Positions 58,219-64,000 of a stretch of DNA of 64,000 bases are shown here, piece by piece. The stretch is from contig CAYQQJ010000020.1 in the NCBI GenBank assembly GCA_964419935.1, forward strand, positions 6,131 through 70,130, in the 5' to 3' direction. Position 1 is the first letter of the stretch. Each line of letters begins with the position of its first letter. The stretch comes from CAYQQJ01 sp964419935 (GTDB taxonomy: Bacteria; Pseudomonadota; Gammaproteobacteria; Pseudomonadales; Cellvibrionaceae). The notes beneath the pieces are model-generated. The model was not told where the DNA came from. It ran no database searches and was given only the letters and a program-made list of their open reading frames with translations. A program made the position numbers and the translations under genes.

Positions 58219-59454
58219 ATGACTGCGGTAAGAAATTCCCTCGACAAAGACAAAATCAAATTCGTTCTGCTGGAAGGCGTCCACCAATCGGCGGTGGATT
58301 CACTGAAAGCGGCGGGTTACACCAACGTCGATTACCTGAAAACGGCACTGGCTGAAGATGAGCTGATCGAGCGACTGCAGGATGCGCATTTTGTCGGGCT
58401 GCGCTCGCGCACCAAACTCACCCGCCGGGTGTTTGAAAATGCGCCCAAGCTGATTGCCGTGGGTTGCTTTTGCATCGGCACCAATCAGGTGGATTTGACC
58501 GCCGCACAGGAACACGGGGTGGCGGTATTTAACGCGCCCTACTCCAATACCCGTAGCGTTGCGGAGCTCACCATTGCCCAGGCCATCCTGCTACTGCGCG
58601 ACATTCCCGCCAAAAATGCCGCTGCCCATCGCGGCGAGTGGCTGAAGTCCGCAGAGGGTGCCTATGAAATCCGCGGCAAGACCCTGGGCATCATCGGCTA
58701 CGGCGCCATTGGCAGCCAGGTGAGCGTTCTGGCGGAAAGCCTGGGCATGCGCGTGATCTTCTACGACGTGGTCAGCAAACTGCCCATGGGCAACGCCACC
58801 CAATATCAACCGCTGGAAAAACTGCTGGCAGAAGCGGATATCGTCAGCCTGCATGTGCCGGAAACACCTTCCACCAAAAACATGTTCGGCCAGGCGCAGA
58901 TTGAAGCCATGAAGCCGGGCGCGATTCTGATGAATGCCTCCCGTGGCACAGTGATTGATATTGATGCGTTGGCCGCAGCACTGGACAGCAAGCATCTTTC
59001 GGGTGCGGCTATCGACGTGTTCCCGGTGGAACCCAAGAACAACAGTGAAGAATTTATTAGTCCGCTACGCGCCTTCGACAACGTGATTCTAACGCCGCAC
59101 ATCGGCGGATCCACAGTAGAAGCTCAGGAAAACATCGGCGTGGAAGTCGCGGAGAAACTGATCAAGTACTCCGATAACGGCACCACCACCAGTTCCGTCA
59201 ACTTTCCGGAAGTGGCTCTGCCTACCCATGAAAAAATGCACCGACTGCTTCACGTTCACAAGAATGTGCCCGGTGTAATGACGGCAATCAACAAGATTTT
59301 TTCCGAAAACAACATCAACATTCGCGGCCAGTATCTGCAGACCAACGAAAACGTCGGTTATGTGGTGGTGGATGTCGACTCCGCCTACAGTGAAGTGGCG
59401 CTCGAGCAATTGAAAGAGATTCCGGCCACTATCCGTTGTCGAATTTTGTTTTAG
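58219..59454 (+). CDS. serA: D-3-phosphoglycerate dehydrogenase
   Basis: ATG 58,219 gives MTAVRNSLDKDKIKFVLLEGVHQSA and 411 residues, one longer than the E. coli enzyme. The NAD fold has GIIGYGAIGSQVS; the active-site NASRGTVID (Arg), and the TPHIGGSTVEAQENIG (His) stretch are intact. A C-terminal ACT domain (about 338-411) for serine feedback is present. First step of serine synthesis from 3-phosphoglycerate. Confidence 0.98.
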   Translation: MTAVRNSLDKDKIKFVLLEGVHQSAVDSLKAAGYTNVDYLKTALAEDELIERLQDAHFVGLRSRTKLTRRVFENAPKLIAVGCFCIGTNQVDLTAAQEHGVAVFNAPYSNTRSVAELTIAQAILLLRDIPAKNAAAHRGEWLKSAEGAYEIRGKTLGIIGYGAIGSQVSVLAESLGMRVIFYDVVSKLPMGNATQYQPLEKLLAEADIVSLHVPETPSTKNMFGQAQIEAMKPGAILMNASRGTVIDIDALAAALDSKHLSGAAIDVFPVEPKNNSEEFISPLRAFDNVILTPHIGGSTVEAQENIGVEVAEKLIKYSDNGTTTSSVNFPEVALPTHEKMHRLLHVHKNVPGVMTAINKIFSENNINIRGQYLQTNENVGYVVVDVDSAYSEVALEQLKEIPATIRCRILF

Positions 59455-59546
59455 GAAAAACCACTGTTCGCGAAAAGGTACAAATACCGGGTTAGCACTG
59501 TAAGAGGTTGCGGAGCCGGCGAGTCAAAACAGAAAAGGAAATCGAT

Positions 59547-60854
59547 ATGGCAACACACAAGTTTTTTGTCTGCCTGGCGGCGAGTATTGTGTGCTGCGGC
59601 TTGTTAACCGGTTGCGGCGGTAGCAGCGGCGCCAAGTCCGCCAACGTGACGCCAGACATCATCTTCGGACCGGATGTTTTTGATGATCTCTATGTGTACC
59701 ACGCCACCAGCGCCTATGGCGATGCGATGCTGGAATGCGTCAAATATGAAGAGCCGGAAGACTCCTGCTCCCTCGATAAGCTGCCACTGATCGGGATGGA
59801 CCTTGAGAACCCAACCGTTGACGACATCATGTCCCGAGTGTTGGTGTCCCATGACTGGATGGGAGAGCGCTTTGAACAAGCGTTGTATCAACTCCCTGCG
59901 GACATGCAGCTGTTGCTGCGCGCCACTACGGCCATCGTTATCGACGACGATATACGACCGGCCTACTATTCAGCAATAACGGGGGCCATCTATCTGGACC
60001 CCGCCTATTTGTGGCTGACTTCCACGGAGCTCGCCACCATCAACCGTCAGGAAGACTACCGCGCTGGTTTCAGCGACCCTCTGTCGTTTCGCTACCTTCA
60101 CCGCTATCTCCGCAATGGTAGCTACGTCTATCCCTATGGGTTGCTCGACGATAACGTGGGCAAAACCATACAGGATATGACCCTGCTCATCGGCCAGCTT
60201 CTCTACCATGAACTGGCCCACGCCAATGATTTCTTGCCGCCTGCGATTTGGGATCATCTGGACCCCAGCAAAAGTATTTTGGAAGCAGTAATTACTAATG
60301 AAGATGCGTCCGTTGCCGTGCAGCTGGATGAATGGTGGGCTCTTAGCTCCGAATTGCACATCGCTCTCGCAGAGGTGATGTACCACGGACGAACCGCTAG
60401 TGCGTACGAACGCAGCATCACCGCCGATGAAGCGGGAGAAGCGTTTGAGTTCGACGTAGCCAGCGATCACTACGCCTACTCATCGATTTATGAAGACAGC
60501 GCCATGCTGTTTGAAGAAAGCATGATGAAATATCATTTCGAGCTCGATCGGGAAATCGCCTTCACCACCGCACCGTCCGATGACCGCTACTGCAACTACT
60601 ACTTCGTTGAGTGGGGAGTGCGCAACCGCATTGGCGACAGCGACGTGAAAGCGCGGGCGCAATTTGTGGTGGGCAAAATCCTACCATCAGCAGAAATGAG
60701 TATGTTTTTTCAGGAGCTTTCCGCCCCACAGCCGATGATTCCCGGTAATAACTGGTGTTTGAATGCGCCGCTCGCCAATGGTTTCCAGAAAACTGCTCCC
60801 CAGGCGTTACCGCCCAGCGATCTTTTGCCGCCACACCCCGTCAAGTTTCGGTGA
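59547..60854 (+). CDS. Lipoprotein with HExxH zinc-protease motif, unassigned family
   Basis: ATG 59,547 follows AAAGGAAAT; product 435 residues. A signal sequence with lipobox LTGC (about Cys25) and a GGSSGA start suggest a surface or outer-membrane lipoprotein. HELAHANDF at residues 221-229 gives His221, Glu222 and His225, the zinc and catalytic residues of HExxH peptidases; the third ligand is not clear. I do not recognise the family, and protease activity is inference. The last 67 codons occur again, damaged, at about 62,825-63,035. Not obviously in an operon with serA, 92 bp upstream. Confidence 0.7.
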   Translation: MATHKFFVCLAASIVCCGLLTGCGGSSGAKSANVTPDIIFGPDVFDDLYVYHATSAYGDAMLECVKYEEPEDSCSLDKLPLIGMDLENPTVDDIMSRVLVSHDWMGERFEQALYQLPADMQLLLRATTAIVIDDDIRPAYYSAITGAIYLDPAYLWLTSTELATINRQEDYRAGFSDPLSFRYLHRYLRNGSYVYPYGLLDDNVGKTIQDMTLLIGQLLYHELAHANDFLPPAIWDHLDPSKSILEAVITNEDASVAVQLDEWWALSSELHIALAEVMYHGRTASAYERSITADEAGEAFEFDVASDHYAYSSIYEDSAMLFEESMMKYHFELDREIAFTTAPSDDRYCNYYFVEWGVRNRIGDSDVKARAQFVVGKILPSAEMSMFFQELSAPQPMIPGNNWCLNAPLANGFQKTAPQALPPSDLLPPHPVKFR

Positions 60855-61035
60855 ATGGCAACTTAGAAGAAGATAAATTTAGGGACTGCGCTCAAGGCGG
60901 CGCAGACTTATCGTCTGCTGAGCGTCCGGATAGAGGGCAGAATGTTCGCATCTCCAGGCTGTCGTAATTGCGACGATTGACAGGCCCTGATCATGCTTTT
61001 ACTTTGAGACAGTACACTAGGCCAGGAGAAAGATC

Positions 61036-61215
61036 ATGCAAGCGGCTAAACAAGATGCCCTACGTACCATTAACCAACTGCCAGACACGGCAGATATGGA
61101 AGAGATCATGTACCACCTTTACGTGCTGGATAAAGTGCGCAAAGGACAGGACGCTGTTGAGCGAGGCCAGACCCTCACCAGCGAAGAATTGCAACGAGAT
61201 ATTGATTCATGGTGA
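61036..61215 (+). CDS. Small antitoxin of a ParE/RelE-type toxin-antitoxin pair
   Basis: 59 residues after a good AGGAGA ribosome site. Helical and acidic (MEEIMYHLYVLDKVRKGQDAVERG), with the C-terminal SEELQRDIDSW typical of the toxin-wrapping tail in short Phd/RHH-like antitoxins. It ends in ATGGTGA, overlapping the toxin start by 7 bp. It was too short to be picked up by length filters. The exact DNA-binding family is not clear. Confidence 0.75.
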   Translation: MQAAKQDALRTINQLPDTADMEEIMYHLYVLDKVRKGQDAVERGQTLTSEELQRDIDSW

Positions 61216-61499
61216 TATGGACGCAACCTGCACGGGCTGACCTCAAGCATATCCATAACTTTATCGCGGAGGATTCAAGGCACTACGCCAAGAAGGTCGC
61301 TCAAGAGATTCGGGAGAAGACCGATATTCTGGATGCTCTGCCGGAGATTGCTAAAACAGTACCCGAGATCGGCAAGCCAGACATCCGGGAATTTCACATT
61401 TATTCCTATCGAATTTTGTATGAGATCAAGGATAGCCAATGCTATGTGCTGGCTGTTATCCATAAACGGCAGGATTTTATGCCGAAGAATTTACCCTAG
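61209..61499 (+). CDS. ParE/RelE-family toxin
   Basis: 96 residues with the ParE/RelE fold pattern: WTQPARADLKHIHNFIAEDS, ALPEIAKTVPEIGKPDIREF, YRILYEIKDSQCYVLAVIHKRQDF. Second gene of the pair, overlapping its antitoxin; this order (antitoxin then toxin) is the usual one. Probable target is gyrase or the ribosome; sequence alone cannot tell. Confidence 0.85.
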   Translation: MVIWTQPARADLKHIHNFIAEDSRHYAKKVAQEIREKTDILDALPEIAKTVPEIGKPDIREFHIYSYRILYEIKDSQCYVLAVIHKRQDFMPKNLP

Positions 61500-61632
61500 T
61501 AATGTAAATCCAGCTCTATGGCTGGATTCCGAAAAAAAATGCGTCACCTTTTTCCGGTAATGCCCCATATTGATCTGCGCCTTGATCCAACTATCTTGCT
61601 GGTCGGTTACCGTAATGCGTCAGATGCCAATG

Positions 61633-62226
61633 TTATGCTACGGATGCTATAATATCTTTCAGCTGCCGCGTGGGCTTAGGTTCCTTTTTAACCAGAACAT
61701 CCTCATTGATTTTTAGAATAACGCTCTTGATCAGGTCCGTGGTGTTGCTGATACGAGAAATGATCTTCAGCATTTCTATATCCTCGTAGATCTGCCGACC
61801 TTTCAACGATAGACGTTTTTCTGCTTTCCCTGTGGCAAGATCACTTTTCAGAAATAACGCGATGGTTTTCGCTGACTTTTCATTGGTTGCCAATGCGTGA
61901 ATATAATATTTCACCAAACTGGGTACAAACTCTGTCGAACCACCCAGCTCCAACGTGGCTAAATTGAGAATATCCACCATATGAGCTGGTAATCGGCTTT
62001 CAATAGGTTTTCTCTGTTTCTCTAATTGCTTTTTCACTACCGGCGTTGACTGGTGAGGAAGAATACTCACTTTGTCACACTTATCGCACACACCAACCAA
62101 AACATTCTTAACCAGTCCACTACCGTCATTGAAAGGGACATCTCGCAGCTTGAATGTTGCATTTTCAAGCGAACGGCAATTTTCGCAGATCGCCTTTTGC
62201 GAATCACCTACCTTGAAAATTTTCAT
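61633..62226 (-). CDS. Zinc-finger (MqsA/YgiT-like) antitoxin candidate
   Basis: 197 residues. Two CxxC pairs (Cys14/17 and Cys47/50) form an N-terminal zinc finger of the MqsA/YgiT kind. The rest is long and helical, with no clear helix-turn-helix, unlike E. coli MqsA (131 residues). A GAGGTG ribosome site lies 7 nt before the ATG. It follows the small gene at 62,235 by 8 bp, so they form one unit with the toxin first, like mqsRA. The antitoxin role is inferred from this arrangement. Confidence 0.6.
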   Translation of the reverse strand: MKIFKVGDSQKAICENCRSLENATFKLRDVPFNDGSGLVKNVLVGVCDKCDKVSILPHQSTPVVKKQLEKQRKPIESRLPAHMVDILNLATLELGGSTEFVPSLVKYYIHALATNEKSAKTIALFLKSDLATGKAEKRLSLKGRQIYEDIEMLKIISRISNTTDLIKSVILKINEDVLVKKEPKPTRQLKDIIASVA

Positions 62227-62234
62227 AACTCACC

Positions 62235-62531
62235 TCAGTGATGAACACTAATAAACACAGTGCTGGGATCCACAAAATACCATTTGATATACCAGTCCTG
62301 GCCTCCATGTCGAGTTTTCACGACATGCACTTCGATACTGGCCACAATGTGATGAGGGCTCGACGAATACGAATCACCTCTTGCACGGGCAACTATATCA
62401 GCGACTTCATCCAATGATACCTGACCTACGGCCAGTAGATTCTTGGTATCAATGTCGCCTCTCTGCTCGTGAGAAACATCTCCACGCTGTAGGCAGTCCA
62501 GTATCTTCGCCTTAACGGTTCTAAATCCCAT
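62235..62531 (-). CDS. Putative toxin partner of the zinc-finger antitoxin
   Basis: ATG 62,531 (MGFRTVKAKILDC) gives 98 residues. The C-terminal half (HHIVASIEVHVVKTRHGGQD, then a WYIKWYF strand) is beta-rich, and size and order resemble MqsR-type toxins, but the sequence match is not clear. Upstream start codons lie inside the operator palindrome and are unlikely. The leader is only about 11 nt with no evident ribosome site. Confidence 0.5.
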   Translation of the reverse strand: MGFRTVKAKILDCLQRGDVSHEQRGDIDTKNLLAVGQVSLDEVADIVARARGDSYSSSPHHIVASIEVHVVKTRHGGQDWYIKWYFVDPSTVFISVHH

Positions 62532-62542
62532 ATTAGACTCTA

Positions 62543-62570
62543 ATTGTACGACACTTGTCGTACATTGCAA
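62543..62570 (-). promoter_or_regulatory. Promoter and palindromic operator of the zinc-finger TA unit
   Basis: On the minus strand, TTGCAA (-35, 62,570-62,565) and TACAAT (-10, 62,548-62,543) are 16 bp apart. TGTACGACA and TGTCGTACA (62,545-62,564) form a perfect palindrome with a 2-bp centre filling that spacer. A repressor bound there would block polymerase, as expected for an autoregulated toxin-antitoxin operon. Confidence 0.7.
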
Positions 62571-62680
62571 GTTCATTATTAGTTCTGTTCCCCATCTCAC
62601 GTCGGGGACTGAGAAAAACCATTATAAATCAAATGGATATACGATATTGGCAGATGTCTTGCTGGACTTCATGCTCACCC

Positions 62681-62830
62681 CTAACCTGCCTTGATGTACT
62701 TGGCTACCTGGCGGCTCAGCTTGTCCAGCATGATCGGCTGGCCGGTCAGGTCCACGAACACGTTTCCGGGTCCGGCTCAATGGCAAAGCCGGTTCTCGCC
62801 TCGTCCAGGTAGCGGTTCACCCAAAGGCGC
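62681..62830 (-). pseudogene. Frameshifted 3' remnant of an unidentified gene
   Basis: Two overlapping reading frames together read like one protein end: RYLDEARTGFAIEPDPE in one, then NVFVDLTGQPIMLDKLSRQV and a short tail to the stop (TAG at 62,681-62,683) in another. A frameshift near 62,765 separates them. The 5' part is missing and the sequence changes abruptly to the lipoprotein remnant at about 62,825. Family not recognised. Confidence 0.45.
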
Positions 62831-63035
62831 GGGCACAATATGTGGTACGCGAGATACTACCATCGGCAGAAATGAATATGTTCTTTCAGGAGCTTCCCCC
62901 ACCGCAACCGATGATTCGCGGTAAATAATTGGTGTTTGAATGTGCCGCTAACCAACGGCTTGCGCAAGACGGCTGCACAGCCATTGCCACCACGAGATGT
63001 TTTGCCACCCCACCCTCACAGGGTTCGGTAAAGCG
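62825..63035 (+). pseudogene. Decayed copy of the 3' end of the HExxH lipoprotein gene
   Basis: The sequence follows 60,655-60,865 closely: ARAQYVVREILPSAEM against ARAQFVVGKILPSAEM, then FFQELPPPQPMI. A single inserted base near 62,925 creates a stop and shifts the frame. The match runs to the original stop region (CAGGGTTCGG against GTCAAGTTTCGG). The intact gene is 2.2 kb upstream in the same orientation. Confidence 0.8.
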
Positions 63036-63177
63036 GCAAGACGACATTCAGTGCTGGCGCTGCCTCTCCTCGTGTAGCGCCAGAGGCCAGGAACGGACGG
63101 GATTGAGGTTGGCATAGGCGAGCATGGTGCTAAGCTTGCGCTTTCTCCTGCAAGCGTAGTGACATGCGGATGAGTGG
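63036..63177. other. Gene-free tail before the antitoxin gene
   Basis: Nothing recognisable; no coding frame, repeat or hairpin with support. Together with the two remnants upstream this makes a 646-bp interval without an intact gene. Confidence 0.4.
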
Positions 63178-63486
63178 TTAAACGGCGGGACGGTGTGTCA
63201 GGTCAGTCTCAACTTTCAGCTTGAGACCAAGCCCATGAACCACCTTGGCGAAGCTCGACAGCTTGGGGTTGCCGCTGGCTGACAACATTTTGTACATGCT
63301 CTCACGCCCAAGGTGTGAACGCCGGGCCAAGCCGCTGATACCGTCTTCCTGCGCCTCTGCGATATTGCGCAGCGCCATCAGGATAACGGCGGCGTCTCCG
63401 TCTTCCAGGGCCTCGCTCAGGTATTCTGCGGCGATTTCAGAATCTCTCAGGTGTTCGTTATGTGTCGCTCTTACATTACGCGCCAT
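63178..63486 (-). CDS. HigA-type addiction-module antidote protein
   Basis: ATG 63,486 gives 102 residues beginning MARNVRATHNEH. The helix-turn-helix GISGLARRSHLGRESMYKML and the tail SSFAKVVHGLGLKLKVE are typical of the addiction-module antidote group partnered with Gp49/RelE-like toxins. It starts 11 bp inside the end of the toxin gene. It remains intact although the toxin is broken. Confidence 0.85.
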   Translation of the reverse strand: MARNVRATHNEHLRDSEIAAEYLSEALEDGDAAVILMALRNIAEAQEDGISGLARRSHLGRESMYKMLSASGNPKLSSFAKVVHGLGLKLKVETDLTHRPAV

Positions 63487-63810
63487 GGGGATACCTCCGC
63501 TTGTGATCTTTCCAGTACTCTTTGGCCTTCTTGATGTCTGTCGACTGGGTGGACTTGTCGCCACCGCACAACAGCAGATAGACCTGCTGCCCTTCCTTGC
63601 CGTGGTACACCCGATAACCAGGGCCGTAATGAATGCGAGCTCACTCAAGCCTTCGCCTATCGGCTCCACGTCACCAAACAGACCCAGCTCCATTTTGTCC
63701 ACCTGCATGATGATCTTGGCCTTGGCTCTGGCATCGCGCAGGCCGCGCAGCCAGTCGGCGTAAGGGCTTTTGCCCTTCTCATCGGTGTACTCGTTAATGG
63801 TGTTTATCAT
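63476..63810 (-). pseudogene. Frameshifted HigB/Gp49-like toxin gene
   Basis: ATG 63,810 starts MINTINEYTDEKGKSPYADW, a RelE/Gp49-like opening, continuing to GEGLSEL. Here (about 63,636-63,642) one base is missing; in the next frame the family continues as IHYGPGYRVYHGKEG, VYLLLCGGDKSTQ and AKEYWKDHK to a stop overlapping the antitoxin start. One deletion therefore breaks an otherwise complete gene of about 110 codons. A sequencing error is possible. Confidence 0.8.
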
Positions 63811-63811
63811 G

Positions 63812-64000
63812 TCAGGCATACCCGTCATTGTATCCGATAGGATACAGATAGCAATCAAATTTTTCTTCGGCTTCCTCGGCGTTCAGGGTTGATAACCGCT
63901 CTTGCTCCGTCGCCTCCGGCCCAGCCTGCCGCTGTCTTTCCCAGTGTGCATATTCTGGCCCATCATGAACACCCATTCTGGAACACCGTGAACATTCTTT
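63812..64000 (-). CDS. Possible 3' end of an upstream gene (cut by window end)
   Basis: A frame open from the window end reads HWERQRQAGPEATEQERLST followed by AEEAEEKFDCYLYPIGYNDG and stops just before the toxin start (TGAC ATG). The composition is protein-like and the spacing suggests an operon. Family not recognised; could be chance. Confidence 0.3.
   Translation of the reverse strand, partial: KECSRCSRMGVHDGPEYAHWERQRQAGPEATEQERLSTLNAEEAEEKFDCYLYPIGYNDGYA

Noticed and set aside
61507..61528. Terminator after the ParE/RelE toxin gene
   Set aside because: AATCCAGC/GCTGGATT forms an 8-bp hairpin, but no T run follows on either strand.

Overview
This is a 64 kb chromosomal stretch from a Gram-negative gammaproteobacterium, most likely a polysaccharide-degrading marine or soil member of the Cellvibrionaceae (the Cellvibrio, Saccharophagus, Teredinibacter, Gilvimarinus group). 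Two things point there. Long poly-serine linkers join carbohydrate-binding modules in secreted lipoproteins. The housekeeping blocks also have the gammaproteobacterial order: secB-grxC-yibN / gpmI-envC-ctpA-yibQ, hisBHAF, ygfB-pepP-ubiH-ubiI, zapB/zapA-6S RNA-ygfA, and ilvA / rpiA-serA. The assignment is an inference; no rRNA is present in the window.

Region 1 (1-22,200) is a polysaccharide-utilisation locus, probably for beta-1,3-glucan (laminarin, curdlan or callose type). On the plus strand are two secreted di-haem oxidoreductases (the first cut by the window start) and, between them, a non-catalytic lipoprotein with three modules resembling CBM56 (beta-1,3-glucan binding). Each oxidoreductase has a different set of binding modules (CBM32/CBM6/CBM32 or two CBM56-like) joined by poly-serine to the same unusual N-terminal domain and the same di-haem domain. 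On the minus strand follow a GH3 beta-glucosidase, a GH5 lipoprotein with FN3 and CBM6, and a TonB-dependent receptor. A membrane-anchored AraC-type regulator and a second GH5 enzyme with CBM6 at both ends run on the plus strand. Surface or secreted GH5 enzymes would cut the glucan, the receptor would import oligomers, GH3 would finish digestion in the periplasm, and the CBM-tethered haem proteins would add a redox step that is not explained by known systems.

Region 2 (22,200-60,900) is mostly core genome: rnk; a large cytosolic PAS/GAF hybrid histidine kinase; protein export and redox genes; glycolysis and cell-division amidase activation; histidine biosynthesis; a small glycosyltransferase, methyltransferase and acyltransferase set; the pqiABC lipid-transport genes; ubiquinone hydroxylases; 6S RNA; threonine deaminase; ribose-5-phosphate isomerase; and phosphoglycerate dehydrogenase. 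It ends with a lipoprotein carrying an HExxH zinc-protease motif.

Region 3 (60,900-64,000) is a toxin-antitoxin patch: a ParE/RelE-type pair, a zinc-finger (MqsA-like) antitoxin with a small toxin candidate under a palindromic operator, and a HigBA-type pair whose toxin gene is frameshifted. A broken copy of the 3' end of the HExxH lipoprotein gene lies inside this patch, so two of the three modules sit between an intact and a decayed copy of the same sequence.

Many intergenic gaps hold repeats: elements with 13- to 22-bp terminal inverted repeats sharing a core near GGGACGTATTTA, paired 24-bp inverted arms, GGGAAAA and AAGCTGC heptamer tracts, and a MITE-like element before serA. No tRNA, rRNA operon, CRISPR array, complete insertion sequence or replication origin was seen.
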